This document shows positions 46,006 through 55,016 of a stretch of DNA of 64,000 nucleotides, in pieces; positions within the stretch are counted from its first letter, which is position 1, and every line of letters starts with the position of its first letter. The stretch covers positions 462,779 to 526,778 of the forward strand of contig CALSRX010000002.1 of assembly GCA_943788865.1 (NCBI GenBank), given 5' to 3'. Below the pieces are notes generated by a model. It did no database searches. It was not told the DNA's origin and saw only the letters and a program-made list of their open reading frames with translations. The stretch comes from an uncultured Polaribacter sp. (GTDB lineage Bacteria; Bacteroidota; Bacteroidia; Flavobacteriales; Flavobacteriaceae). Both the position numbers and the translations under genes were made by a program.

Positions 46006-47613
46006 TTGAAATCCTTTTTAAAACATTTTATATTCGTTTTTGTACTTATCCTTTTAACAAGTAATTGTGCTAGAAAAGGAAGACCAAATGGCGGCTTAAA
46101 AGACAGTTTAGCCCCAGTTATGGTAATTGCAAATCCGCCTTATAAAAGCACCCTTTTTAATAGCAAAAAAATTAAACTTTCTTTTAATGAATATATTACG
46201 CTGAAAAACTTAAATCAGCAATTGGTTATTTCTCCTCCGTTAAAATACTTTCCTACAATAAGTCCGCAAGGCTCACCAAGCAAAGAAATTACAATTAAAT
46301 TAACCGATACGTTAAAGACAAACACTACGTATATTTTTAATTTTGGAAATAGCATTGAAGACAATAATGAAGGAAATATTTTAAAAAGTTTTAACTATGT
46401 TTTTTCAACTGGAGATTATGTAGATTCTTTAAAAACAAAAGGTTTTATTAAAGATGCTTACAAAAATAAAATTGATAAAGACATTAGTGTTTTGTTGTAT
46501 CAAATAGATTCAACTTTTACAGATTCTATTATTTACAAGAAAAAACCTAATTATATTACCAATGCAATAGATTCTTTATTTACAATTACAAACATTAAAA
46601 ATGGCAAATATCTGTTGATTGCTCTAAAAGATGCTTCTAACAATTATACTTTTAATCCAAAAGAAGATAAAATTGGGTTTTACAATCAATTTATAGAATT
46701 GCCTAAAGACAGTGTTTTAAAAGAACCTATATCGCTTTTTAACGAAGCTCCAGCTTTTAAAATGATGAGCGCAAAAGAAATATCAAAAGGGAAAATTATT
46801 TTTGATTTTGAAGGAGACAGACATCATATTGATATAAAATTATTATCCGAAGTTCCTAAAAATTTTAAAAGTGAATACAAATTTGATTTGACTAAAGACA
46901 GCATCTATTATTGGTATTCAAAAATTAATACTGATTCTTTAGTTTTTAATATTAAAAAAGAGAATTATAGCGATACACTAACCGTTTTTCTTAGAAAAAA
47001 AACACTAGATTCTTTAAAAATCAATTCTAATATTGTCAATATTTTAGATTTAAAAGACACCTTAACACTAACAAGTAACAACCCTGTTACAGAAATTGAC
47101 ACTACAAAAATTCTTTTTTTTGACAAGGATTCTTTAACAGTTTCATACCAACCTATTTTAGAAAAAACTACAAATAAAATTCATTTTGTATTCAATAAAA
47201 AATACAATTCAAATTACAGATTGACTTTTTTACCAAAAGCGTTAACAGACATTTTTGAAACACAAAATGACACATTAAATTATATTTTTAAAACAAAAGA
47301 ACCTGAAGATTACGGAAGCATTTCTATAAACTTAAACAACAACTCTTCATCCCCAGTATTTTTAGAATTAGTTAGAGAGAGCGATAAAAAAGTGATACAA
47401 AAAATTGCTACTTCTACTACTAATAACATTCTGTTTGAATTGATTCCACCTGGAAGATATATGGTAAGAGCTATTTTAGACACAAACAACAATAATAGTT
47501 GGGATACAGGGAATTACCTTAAAAAACTTCAACCTGAAAGCGTAATTTACTTACCAATAACCTTTAACCTAAAAGCCAATTGGAGTTTCTCTGAAACGTT
47601 TGTAATTGAATAG
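46006..47613 (+). CDS. Ig-like domain lipoprotein
   Basis: 535 residues from a TTG start (MKSFLKHFIFVFVLILLTSNC, lipobox ending at Cys21). Near residues 30-120 is an SbsA/Big_5-type Ig-like domain: ANPPYKSTLFNSKKIKLSFNEYITLKNLNQQLVISPP and TLKTNTTYIFNFGNSIEDNNEGN, then beta-rich domains including a transthyretin-like region near 470-520 (NNSWDTGNYLKKL). It is a conserved Bacteroidota surface or periplasmic lipoprotein with no known activity. Ends with TAG. It follows ComF by 64 bases. Confidence 0.85.
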   Translation: MKSFLKHFIFVFVLILLTSNCARKGRPNGGLKDSLAPVMVIANPPYKSTLFNSKKIKLSFNEYITLKNLNQQLVISPPLKYFPTISPQGSPSKEITIKLTDTLKTNTTYIFNFGNSIEDNNEGNILKSFNYVFSTGDYVDSLKTKGFIKDAYKNKIDKDISVLLYQIDSTFTDSIIYKKKPNYITNAIDSLFTITNIKNGKYLLIALKDASNNYTFNPKEDKIGFYNQFIELPKDSVLKEPISLFNEAPAFKMMSAKEISKGKIIFDFEGDRHHIDIKLLSEVPKNFKSEYKFDLTKDSIYYWYSKINTDSLVFNIKKENYSDTLTVFLRKKTLDSLKINSNIVNILDLKDTLTLTSNNPVTEIDTTKILFFDKDSLTVSYQPILEKTTNKIHFVFNKKYNSNYRLTFLPKALTDIFETQNDTLNYIFKTKEPEDYGSISINLNNNSSSPVFLELVRESDKKVIQKIATSTTNNILFELIPPGRYMVRAILDTNNNNSWDTGNYLKKLQPESVIYLPITFNLKANWSFSETFVIE

Positions 47614-47882
47614 GTTTTATACAATGTTTTTAATAAAAACTTTGTTTTTAAATATTGAATTCATATAATTGTACCAATATTAATGTTTTAACCCCCCTAA
47701 AAATGAAGTTAATACTTACTAATTATTGTCGTTATTTTGTTCTAATATCTCTTTTTAAAAGACAACATCCCACAACTTTTTAATATCAACGACAAGCTAT
47801 AGCTTTTTTGCAGGTTAAAAATAATTACACTTATTTAAATAATAATTGTGATTTATTTTTATCCCTTTTAATCCCTCATATT
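47614..47882. other. Gene-poor AT-rich intergenic region
   Basis: 269 bases with no credible gene, hairpin or repeat. A 26-codon frame starting at 47703 is unlikely to be real. A run of six C (47693-47698) stands out against the AT-rich background. Confidence 0.5.
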
Positions 47883-48701
47883 ATGCGAATTATCCCTAAA
47901 TTTTTCTACATATTTATTTTTGCGACTTCTTTTGTTTTTTCTTAGAAAATATCACACGAAATTGGTGTTTTAATCGGCAAAGCATCTTTACAAACCGATT
48001 ACGGAATTAGAGGTGATATTTTAAGTGAAACTGCAAATAACACTAAGTCGTTAACTGTTGCACATTACATGCAATTTTCAAATAGCAATAATTGGAATGG
48101 CAGAAGATCTATCTTAGATCATATTGTTATAAAATCTGAAATCAACTTTTTAAATAGTACTGATTTAAAGCATCATGTAAATTTTACAGAAAGCAACACA
48201 AATAATAAGCAAGAAGGAGAAAATAAAATTTTATCAGCTAAAGAAATTTTAAGTAAAATGAGCGGTAATATTAGTTTGGTAAATTTTGGTGTACAAATAG
48301 AATACTATTTAAAAGATATTACCAATTTTTTTAACCAACGAAGTTCTTCTAAATTAAATCCGTTTGTAAATTTTGGAGTTAATTATTCTTTATATAACAA
48401 TAGCGTAAGTTCTTCTCTTGGTGATTGGCATACCAATATTAATTTTTTACGAGAAAAATATAGGATAGAAGGAGCTATTAAAGAAGGCCCTGGAGGTGCT
48501 TTTGCTTTTAACACAGGTGTGGGAACTCGCTACAAACTTTCTAGAAAAATTGATATAGTAGCTCAATTTAAATGGGAAATTTATGCTTCTGATGCAATAG
48601 ACGGTTTACAAGCTGATGTATTAGAAAATAAAAGTAACGAAACACTCACCAATCTTCAATTTGGATTGATATATCATTTAAACTTCAATAAAAATATATA
48701 A
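47883..48701 (+). pseudogene. THC0290_0291-type surface/outer-membrane protein with an in-frame TAG at the signal peptide
   Basis: From ATG 47883 the frame encodes a signal peptide MRIIPKFFYIFIFATSFVFS, then TAG at 47943-47945, then continues in the same frame: KISHEIGVLIGKASLQTDYGIRGD and 230 further residues with amphipathic strands (NTGVGTRYKLSRKIDIVAQFKW) and the end LQFGLIYHLNFNKNI. Replacing TAG by CAG gives FSQ-KISHE, a normal signal-peptidase site followed by Gln, and one protein of 272 residues. The mature part resembles the flavobacterial THC0290_0291 family; this name is from memory. As it stands no exported product could be made. Confidence 0.7.
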
Positions 48702-48730
48702 AAAAGCCGATGAAATTTCATCGGCTTTTT
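48701..48730. terminator. Bidirectional terminator
   Basis: Perfect palindrome AAAAAGCCGATGAAA / TTTCATCGGCTTTTT between two convergent genes; it overlaps both stop codons or their first bases. Confidence 0.9.
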
Positions 48731-49878
48731 TATATATTTAACGCTTGTTCTAAGTCTTTTAACAAATCTTCGACGTCTTCAATTCCAACACTTAAACGGA
48801 TTAAAGAATCTGTAATTCCAATTTTTAGCCGTTCTGGCTCTGGAATGCTAGCATGTGTCATTGTTGCTGGATGATTTACCAAACTTTCTACTCCTCCTAA
48901 AGATTCTGCTAAAGTAAATACATGGGTGTTTTCTAAAAATGTAAATGCTGCTTGTTGACTTTCATCTTTTAATTTAAAAGAAACCATTCCGCCAAAATCT
49001 TTCATTTGTTTTGTTGCAACATCGTGATTTGGATGATTTTCTAAACCTGGATAGTATACTTCTTTTACTTTAGGGTGATTTTGTAAATATGCAGCAATAG
49101 CTCTTCCGTTTTCACAATGACGTTGCATTCGAATATGCAATGTCTTAACTCCACGAAGTGCTAAAAAAGAATCCATTGGGCCTGCTATCGCTCCGCCAGC
49201 AAACTGAATAAAATGTAACTCCTCTGCTAATTTTGCATCATTAACCATTAACGCTCCCATTAGCAAATCAGAATGACCTCCCAAATATTTTGTTGCTGAA
49301 TGCATTACGATATCGACACCTAAAGATAACGGTTGCTGTAAATAAGGTGTTGCAAATGTATTATCAACTGCTACTAAAATAGCAGGATTAATAGCTTTCA
49401 CCGCTTTGGTTATCTCTTCAATATCGGCAATTTTCATCAACGGATTGGTTGGTGTTTCTACCCAAATTAGTTTAGTTTTATCTGAAATTGAATTTGTCAC
49501 ATTTTCAATAGAATTCATATCTACTAAATGAAATTTCAATCCATATTTCGAAAACATTCGGGTAAACATTCTATAGGTTCCGCCATACAAATCATCTCCA
49601 GCAATTACTTCATCTCCGGGATTTAGCATTTTTAAAACACAATCAATGGCAGACAATCCAGATGAAAAAGCAAAACCATGTGTTCCGTTTTCAATGGCTG
49701 CAAACGCATTTTCTAATGCTGTTCTTGTTGGATTTGCTGCTCTCGAATATATGTATCCTTTATGTTTACCTGGGCTAGACTGGGCGTAGGTTGAAGTTTG
49801 ATAAATTGGTGGCATTACAGCTCCTGTTGACGGATCGTGTTGCTGACCTCCATGTATTGTTTTTGTATTAAACTTCAT
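48730..49878 (-). CDS. Cystathionine gamma-synthase/trans-sulfuration PLP enzyme
   Basis: 382 residues, PLP fold type I, Cys/Met metabolism family: KFNTKTIHGGQQHDPSTGAVMPPIYQTSTY at the start, YIYSRAANPTRTALENAFAAIENG near 43-65, FSSGLSAIDCVLKML, VAVDNTFATPYLQQPLSLGVDIVMHSATKYLGGHSD near 168-204 with the Schiff-base Lys in SATKYLGG near 196, and SLGGVESLVNHPATMTHASIP near 330-350. It forms or breaks cystathionine in methionine/cysteine interconversion; synthase and lyase cannot be told apart by eye. It may share a transcript with the DinB gene upstream. Confidence 0.92.
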   Translation of the reverse strand: MKFNTKTIHGGQQHDPSTGAVMPPIYQTSTYAQSSPGKHKGYIYSRAANPTRTALENAFAAIENGTHGFAFSSGLSAIDCVLKMLNPGDEVIAGDDLYGGTYRMFTRMFSKYGLKFHLVDMNSIENVTNSISDKTKLIWVETPTNPLMKIADIEEITKAVKAINPAILVAVDNTFATPYLQQPLSLGVDIVMHSATKYLGGHSDLLMGALMVNDAKLAEELHFIQFAGGAIAGPMDSFLALRGVKTLHIRMQRHCENGRAIAAYLQNHPKVKEVYYPGLENHPNHDVATKQMKDFGGMVSFKLKDESQQAAFTFLENTHVFTLAESLGGVESLVNHPATMTHASIPEPERLKIGITDSLIRLSVGIEDVEDLLKDLEQALNI

Positions 49879-49898
49879 TGCTTAAATACCTTATTTAG

Positions 49899-50354
49899 TT
49901 ACACTAATTTTTTTATTGATCTGATAATTCCTAAATGCAATCCTTCGTGGTAATTATTAAAAGCAATTGCTGTTTCTAAAGAATCTAACACAAACCCTGT
50001 ACTGGTTTCATATTCTTCATAGTCTTGAAATATCTCAGCTTCGTAATCTTCTATTAAGGTTTCTGGTAAAGCGCTTAATAAATCTTTAATTTCATCAAAC
50101 TCTTCATTTGTAAAATTTCTAGTCGGAAAAGTTCCTTTTCTAAAATCAGCAATCAGGTCATTAGGAATTAAACAGTTTACACCCGATAATTTATAGAGCA
50201 ATAATTGTTGTGTTACAACTAGATGTGCAACATTCCAAACAATGTTGTTTTTAAATCCTTTCGGTATAGTATGTAATTGCTCAATCGTTAAATCGTCAAT
50301 TACCTGTAATACAAGCTCTCTTGATTTGATTAATATTTCGAATTGCGTTTTCAT
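49899..50354 (-). CDS. DinB superfamily protein
   Basis: 151 residues forming a four-helix bundle: TQFEILIKSRELVLQVIDDLTIEQLHTIPKG, NIVWNVAHLVVTQQLLLYKLSG (His near 46), and YHEGLHLGIIRSIKKL with the two C-terminal His that complete the metal site. DinB-like proteins often bind metal and act as thiol-dependent hydrolases or transferases; the substrate is unknown. It is divergent to the ArsC-like gene and 20 bases upstream of the trans-sulfuration gene. Confidence 0.88.
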   Translation of the reverse strand: MKTQFEILIKSRELVLQVIDDLTIEQLHTIPKGFKNNIVWNVAHLVVTQQLLLYKLSGVNCLIPNDLIADFRKGTFPTRNFTNEEFDEIKDLLSALPETLIEDYEAEIFQDYEEYETSTGFVLDSLETAIAFNNYHEGLHLGIIRSIKKLV

Positions 50355-50374
50355 TATTTATTCTAATTTAGCAT

Positions 50375-50382
50375 CAAATATA
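50375..50382 (-). promoter_or_regulatory. -7 box for the DinB gene
   Basis: The minus strand reads TATATTTG, a TAnnTTTG match, 20 bases before the DinB ATG at 50354; only 9 bases separate it from the divergent ArsC-like gene start. Confidence 0.4.
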
Positions 50383-50391
50383 ATGTATAAA

Positions 50392-50739
50392 ATGAAAAAA
50401 GTCTACTTTTTACAAACTTGTGATACTTGCAGAAGAATTTTAAAGGAAATAAACCTCGACGGATTTGAAAAGCAAGAAATAAAAACCAATCCAATTACAG
50501 TAAAACAGCTAGAAGAAATGTATAAACTTTCTCAGAGTTACGAAGCATTGTTTAACAAACGAGCTAAGCTGTATAAAGCAATGGATTTAAAAGATCAGGC
50601 AATTTCTGAAACAGATTACAGACAGTATATTTTAGATGAGTATACTTTTTTAAAACGCCCTGTTTTTATTATGAATGAAGAAATTTTTATTGGAAACAGT
50701 AAAAAAGAAATTGAACGATTGAAAGAGTTTTTGGGCTAA
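50392..50739 (+). CDS. ArsC/Spx-family thioredoxin-fold protein
   Basis: 115 residues from ATG 50392 (MKKVYFLQTCDTCRRILKEIN). CxxC motif CDTC near residues 10-13, IKTNPITVKQLEEMY, and the characteristic YILDEYTFLKRPVFIMNEEIFIGNSKKEIERLKEFL region near 83-115 of the ArsC fold (Pro cis loop RPVFI). The family includes arsenate reductases of the YffB/Spx class, which use the first Cys; two cysteines are present here. Whether it is an arsenate reductase or a regulator like Spx is not determined. Alternative start ATG at 50383. Confidence 0.88.
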   Translation: MKKVYFLQTCDTCRRILKEINLDGFEKQEIKTNPITVKQLEEMYKLSQSYEALFNKRAKLYKAMDLKDQAISETDYRQYILDEYTFLKRPVFIMNEEIFIGNSKKEIERLKEFLG

Positions 50740-50778
50740 TGCATTTAATTTTTGGATCAAAAATACTTTTGTAATGTC

Positions 50779-50860
50779 AGTTCGAGTGATTTCGATTTTA
50801 TCGAAATTGTATCGAGAACTCATCTATTGTTAGATTCCTGCTTTTGCAAAAACGACAAGT
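50779..50860. repeat. Dispersed hairpin repeats, including copy 2 of the 30-base unit
   Basis: Between two genes lies a hairpin with perfect inner stem ATTTCGAT / ATCGAAAT (50789-50807) and outer arms AGTTCGAG / CTCGATA-like flanked by AGAACT; then 50831-50860 is a degenerate copy of the unit at 11503-11532. This is a typical flavobacterial intergenic repeat pair. Confidence 0.6.
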
Positions 50861-50863
50861 GTT

Positions 50864-51865
50864 TCAATTTTTCTCCAACCACGCCTTAGTTCGCAATTCA
50901 ACATTTTCTTTAATATCTTGCCAAAATAAGTTGATATCACCTGCGTGATAATTCTTCATAAAAGACATAAAAAAACGCAATGGAAATTTAGGGTTTGTAG
51001 ACCAAACCATTCCGTCTGTGATTTCAATTTTTAAGGCTTTTGTGTATAATTTACCGTTAGAATACAAAAACCCTTTGTGTTGATTTAAAGTTGTGGTTTT
51101 CGTAGTATCCCATGTAATTGGATTTGTAGTTACAGCTCCTTTGTATCGAGTTTTGTTTTTCGGAAAAGTTCCTTTTTTATATGTATTCCAAGATACAAAA
51201 CCACCCGTTTCATTGGGTTGTGTCATCGGTTGAATTGTTTTAAACTCGTTGGGTTTTAAACCCATTCCAGGAATATACGCTGCAATTAATCTCTTTTGCA
51301 ATGGCTGATCTTCAAAAAAATCTTTTAATAATTGTGTTGTATGATTTGTCCCTTGACTATGGCTAACAATAATTATGGGTCTGCCCTTATTGTAATTTTT
51401 TAAATAAAAATCAAATGCTTTTTTTACGTCTGCGTAGGCAATTTCAAAAGCTTCTTTTCCTCCTTTATTAAACAAACTATACGATTTGATATGTGCTTGT
51501 CTATAATACGGAACATATATTTTACCCGAAGTTGCAAATGGTGAAGCTTGATTTTTTACAGCAGTATTTACAACTTTATCCTTCTGAATTTCATCATCAA
51601 TTGGGGCATTCCAACGAAGATCTTTTTTATCCATTAATAAAGTTGGATACACATAAAAAACATCTGCTTGTAGCTCTTGAATATTTGTGGTTGCGTATTT
51701 CTGTAATGAAACCGGATACTTTGTTGGTAAAACCGCCCACGTTTTTTCATTGGCATAATTTGGGGCAGTGGGTATGTTTTTAGTCTCAAAACTAATTGCC
51801 TGGTAGGACGACTTACACCCAACCAAAACTATCAAAAAAAGAAGTCTAAAAAAATGGTTTTTCAT
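50864..51865 (-). CDS. DUF3089 alpha/beta-hydrolase-like lipoprotein
   Basis: 333 residues with a lipoprotein signal (MKNHFFRLLFLIVLVGCKSSY, Cys17). DUF3089 domain: ADVFYVYPTLLMDKKD near 68, YVPYYRQAHIKSYSLFNKGG near 115, the nucleophile elbow IIIVSHSQGTNHTTQLL near 165 (Ser in SHSQG), and KLIAAYIPGMG region. It ends in NINLFWQDIKENVELRTKAWLEKN and TGA, one of only two TGA stops in the window outside the disrupted genes. Probably an envelope esterase of unknown substrate. Confidence 0.9.
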   Translation of the reverse strand: MKNHFFRLLFLIVLVGCKSSYQAISFETKNIPTAPNYANEKTWAVLPTKYPVSLQKYATTNIQELQADVFYVYPTLLMDKKDLRWNAPIDDEIQKDKVVNTAVKNQASPFATSGKIYVPYYRQAHIKSYSLFNKGGKEAFEIAYADVKKAFDFYLKNYNKGRPIIIVSHSQGTNHTTQLLKDFFEDQPLQKRLIAAYIPGMGLKPNEFKTIQPMTQPNETGGFVSWNTYKKGTFPKNKTRYKGAVTTNPITWDTTKTTTLNQHKGFLYSNGKLYTKALKIEITDGMVWSTNPKFPLRFFMSFMKNYHAGDINLFWQDIKENVELRTKAWLEKN

Positions 51866-51872
51866 CTACAAT

Positions 51873-52271
51873 TTATTCTGACTTATAATCTTCATACGAT
51901 TTTTCTTCTACTAAATCTGAACCTGTAAATATGTTGATTTCTTTTTTAACATCAGAACGGTCATCATTAACATAATACACTGCTCTTGCTAAATCTATAA
52001 AGGTTTTTCCAAAATCATTGGCGCGTTCGCATTCTCTGATATCATCTTCTATTTTCCACAATTTTTTGTTGACTTCTAACAAATTGTTGTGTAATTTTTT
52101 AAGATGCGATTCGTCTTTTGCTTCGGCGTAAATATTTTTTACATCTGGTGTTAGCGTATCATATTCATGTTTAATATTTACTACTTTCTTAGGGTCTTTA
52201 ATTTTAGAAAGTTTAATTTCTAAAATGGTGTACTTATCAATAATTTCTCCGTTTGATACTTCTATTTTCAT
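51873..52271 (-). CDS. DUF6165 family protein
   Basis: 132 residues, all-alpha and charged, beginning MKIEVSNGEIIDKYTILEIKLSKIKDP with coiled-coil-like helices (about 45-100), the CERANDFGKTFIDLARAVYYVNDDR block and an acidic end. This pattern (DKYTILEIK...R..VN..R...K..IN) is DUF6165, often next to sugar-transfer genes in other genomes. Function unknown. It is 7 bases upstream of the DUF3089 lipoprotein start and follows the Glu-rich gene, so the three form a run. Confidence 0.85.
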   Translation of the reverse strand: MKIEVSNGEIIDKYTILEIKLSKIKDPKKVVNIKHEYDTLTPDVKNIYAEAKDESHLKKLHNNLLEVNKKLWKIEDDIRECERANDFGKTFIDLARAVYYVNDDRSDVKKEINIFTGSDLVEEKSYEDYKSE

Positions 52272-52282
52272 GTGTTCTTCTT

Positions 52283-53119
52283 TTATGCAAATTTACGCTC
52301 TACAAGAGCCATAAAACGCGCTTCATATTCTTCTTGTTCAGACCAGTTGTAATCTGGTTTTACCATTTTATTGATAAACTTTTTTGCTTCCTTCTCTGTT
52401 TTTATAGTATTTAATTGAGAAACAACTCTGTTAAATTCTTCTTGACTTCCATCAAAAAGATTTTTTACAAACGCAATTCTATCATTTAAACCAATCTGAA
52501 TATTTTGTTGTTTTTGATCATTCACCGATTTTACAGCTTCTGGTTTTTCAAAAAGTTCTGCTGCAACTTCTACAGAAATTGTATCGTGTAATTCTTCTTC
52601 TAGTGTAATTGTTTTCTTGTCTTTAATTTCAATTTCTTCAGTTACATTTTCAACAGAAAACAAGGTTTGTTCCAATTCATTAAACGGTTGCTCTATAATT
52701 TCTTCTGTTTCTATCGTTGTTTTTTCAATCGTTTCTGTAACCGTTTCTGTGACTTCAACCATTTCTATTTCGTTGGACACAGGTTTTTCCGATGAGTCTT
52801 CAGTTATTTCTTCTGTTTTAACGTCTTCTATCTCTTTTTCTGCTAAAACTTCTTCAAGTTCCTCCTCTTCTGCTGTCTCTTCAATAGCTACTTTTTCTGT
52901 TGCCTTTTGTGTTGCTTTTTCAATTTTTTCTAACAACTCTTCTTTAGTTTCTGTTGCATTAGGAGTTGTGTTTAGATATTCATCAACATAAGCCAATAAC
53001 GTTAGTTTTTCATACACTTGGTATGCTTTTTCTTTTAACACTAAAACATCTTCTTTATTTTTTAATTGCAAAATACTATGTGCAATACTTGTTAAGTCGG
53101 CTGCTAATTTTTTGTGCAT
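52283..53119 (-). CDS. Acidic Glu/Thr/Val-rich protein of unknown function
   Basis: 278 residues without signal peptide. Residues ~1-60 are helical, ~65-190 are low-complexity, dominated by Glu with Thr and Val in 6-8 residue pseudo-repeats (TETVTETIEKTTIETEEII and similar), and ~190-278 form a conserved-looking globular domain, including RIAFVKNLFDGSQEEFNRVVSQLN and KFINKMVKPDYNWSEQEEYEARFMALVERK. The central acidic linker varies in length between relatives. Possibly a scaffolding protein; no function is recognised. Confidence 0.85.
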   Translation of the reverse strand: MHKKLAADLTSIAHSILQLKNKEDVLVLKEKAYQVYEKLTLLAYVDEYLNTTPNATETKEELLEKIEKATQKATEKVAIEETAEEEELEEVLAEKEIEDVKTEEITEDSSEKPVSNEIEMVEVTETVTETIEKTTIETEEIIEQPFNELEQTLFSVENVTEEIEIKDKKTITLEEELHDTISVEVAAELFEKPEAVKSVNDQKQQNIQIGLNDRIAFVKNLFDGSQEEFNRVVSQLNTIKTEKEAKKFINKMVKPDYNWSEQEEYEARFMALVERKFA

Positions 53120-53134
53120 AAGTTGATAAATTAA

Positions 53135-53167
53135 TTGATGCTTGGCATCTTTTTTTTAATAAATTTG
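53135..53167 (+). promoter_or_regulatory. Promoter of tdk-alr
   Basis: TTG at 53135-53137, 22-base spacer, then TAAATTTG at 53160-53167, the Bacteroidetes -33/-7 arrangement, 54 bases before the tdk ATG. Confidence 0.5.
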
Positions 53168-53221
53168 TAAGACTTGAAGTAAAATACAATTATAATCATA
53201 TTTCAAGCATAAAATTACAAA

Positions 53222-53869
53222 ATGTTTCTCGAAAATACAGTAAATCATACAGAACAATTTGGTTGGATTGAAGTAATTTGTGGATCCATGTTTTCTGGAA
53301 AAACCGAAGAATTGATTCGCAGATTAAAACGAGCGCAATTTGCAAAACAACGTGTAGAGATTTTTAAACCTGCTGTAGATACGCGTTATGACGAAGATGA
53401 AGTGGTGTCTCATAACGACAACCGTATTCGTTCAACTCCTGTACCTTCTTCTGCAAACATTCGTTTGTTAGCAAATGATGTAGATGTTGTTGGGATAGAT
53501 GAAGCACAGTTTTTTGATGAAGAAATTGTAGCTGTTTGTAACGATTTAGCCAACAGAGGAATTCGTGTAATTGTTGCCGGATTAGACATGGATTTTAAAG
53601 GAAATCCGTTTGGTCCGATGCCTGCTTTAATGGCAACTGCAGAGTACGTAACTAAAGTTCATGCGGTGTGTACTCATACTGGAAATTTAGCAAATTATAG
53701 CTTCAGAAAAGCGCAAAATGATGAGTTGGTGTTACTTGGTGAAGTTAACGAATACGAACCTTTAAGCAGAGCTGCATATTACAAAGCCTTGCAATTACAA
53801 AAAGAAGAAAAGCTGGCTTCAAAAAAATTAGAATCTAAGGTGAAAGACTCTAAAACAAGCTCAGAATAA
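53222..53869 (+). CDS. tdk: Thymidine kinase
   Basis: Salvage phosphorylation of thymidine with ATP. 215 residues. P-loop [14 protein letters not shown] near 19-32, the [15 protein letters not shown] region, catalytic Glu in [13 protein letters not shown] near 87, the [34 protein letters not shown] lasso near 130-160. Class II kinases normally carry a zinc knuckle with two CxxC pairs; here one pair is CTHT and the other two cysteines are absent, so the structural zinc is apparently lost, a variant I have seen in flavobacteria. The alr ATG follows immediately at 53870. Confidence 0.95.
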   Translation: MFLENTVNHTEQFGWIEVICGSMFSGKTEELIRRLKRAQFAKQRVEIFKPAVDTRYDEDEVVSHNDNRIRSTPVPSSANIRLLANDVDVVGIDEAQFFDEEIVAVCNDLANRGIRVIVAGLDMDFKGNPFGPMPALMATAEYVTKVHAVCTHTGNLANYSFRKAQNDELVLLGEVNEYEPLSRAAYYKALQLQKEEKLASKKLESKVKDSKTSSE

Positions 53870-54970
53870 ATGAATAATCATGTAACCGTTTTAGAAATTG
53901 ATGGAAATGCATTAACGCATAATCTTCATTATTTTAAAAACAAGTTAGAGCAAGACACAAAAATTTTAGTCGTTGTAAAAGCTTTTGGTTACGGAAGTGA
54001 AGCTACTAAAATTGCCAAGTTTTTAGAAAATAGCGTAGACTATTTTGCGGTTGCTTACACCGATGAAGGAATTGCTTTACGCAACGCAGGCATTGAAAAA
54101 CCCATTTTGGTATTGCATCCTCAAATTCCAAATTTAGAACTGATTATTAAATATCAATTAGAACCCAATTTATACAATTTTACTATTTTTAATGCCTTTC
54201 TTTCATTGGCAGATGCTAAATTATTATTGAATTATCCAATTCACATAAAATTTAACACTGGTTTAAACAGAATTGGTTTTTGGCATACAGATGTTCCATT
54301 AATTTTATCAAAAATAGCAGCAACAAGTCATGTTAAAATTGCATCTCTCTTTTCGCATCTAGCAGCTAGCGAAGATACCAATGAAAAAGAATTTACCATC
54401 AATCAAATTAACGATTTTGCCTTTATTATAAAGCAGTTTTATACGCATTTAAGTTATAAACCCATTGTGCATTTGTTAAACACATCTGGAATTATCAATT
54501 ACCCACAAGCACAATTTGACATGGTTCGTTTGGGAATTGGTTTATATGGTTTTGGTAATGATGAAAATGAAACAAATCAACTTAAAAATGTAGTTTCACT
54601 CAAATCTATCATTTCTCAAATTCACAAGATAGATCATGGAGAAACTATTGGATACAACAGAGCCTTTACCGCAAATAAATCGATGAAAACTGCTACCATT
54701 CCTGTGGGTCATGCAGACGGAATTTCTAGAAAATTAGGAAATAAAAAATATTCGGTTTTGGTCAACAATCAAAAAGCACCCATTGTCGGAAATGTGTGTA
54801 TGGATATGATTATGGTAGATGTTTCTAACATTGCTTGTAAAGAAGGTGACGAAGTAATTGTCTTTAATTCTCAACAAATGATTCAAGAAATAGCCGATAC
54901 TACAGATACCATTTCCTACGAAATATTAACCGCAATCTCGCAACGCGTAAAAAGATTGTTAACATGTTAA
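53870..54970 (+). CDS. alr: Alanine racemase
   Basis: Makes D-alanine for peptidoglycan. 366 residues. PLP-binding lysine in KILVVVKAFGYGSEATKIAKF near 35 (the K of VVKA), RNAGIEKPILVLHP, HIKFNTGLNRIGFW near 126, FSHLAASED near 160, VRLGIGLYGFG near 224, catalytic Tyr in ETIGYNRAF near 262, and VGNVCMDMIMVDVS near 305. The ATG follows the tdk stop with no gap, so translation is coupled. The KAFGYGSE variant of the usual KADAYGHG is the form found in Bacteroidota. Confidence 0.96.
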   Translation: MNNHVTVLEIDGNALTHNLHYFKNKLEQDTKILVVVKAFGYGSEATKIAKFLENSVDYFAVAYTDEGIALRNAGIEKPILVLHPQIPNLELIIKYQLEPNLYNFTIFNAFLSLADAKLLLNYPIHIKFNTGLNRIGFWHTDVPLILSKIAATSHVKIASLFSHLAASEDTNEKEFTINQINDFAFIIKQFYTHLSYKPIVHLLNTSGIINYPQAQFDMVRLGIGLYGFGNDENETNQLKNVVSLKSIISQIHKIDHGETIGYNRAFTANKSMKTATIPVGHADGISRKLGNKKYSVLVNNQKAPIVGNVCMDMIMVDVSNIACKEGDEVIVFNSQQMIQEIADTTDTISYEILTAISQRVKRLLTC

Positions 54971-55016
54971 AATTTTCTTAAATTGGCAGCTGATTAACTA
55001 TTAAAAAGGAGTACAC

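Noticed and set aside
47693..47698. C6 run as a phase-variation tract
   Set aside because: It lies in non-coding sequence with no promoter box or gene start at a suitable distance.
52617..52991. 124-codon Ser-rich plus-strand frame
   Set aside because: It is the complement of the Glu-rich repeats of the 52283-53119 gene; Ser runs are the expected mirror image of GAA/GAG codons.
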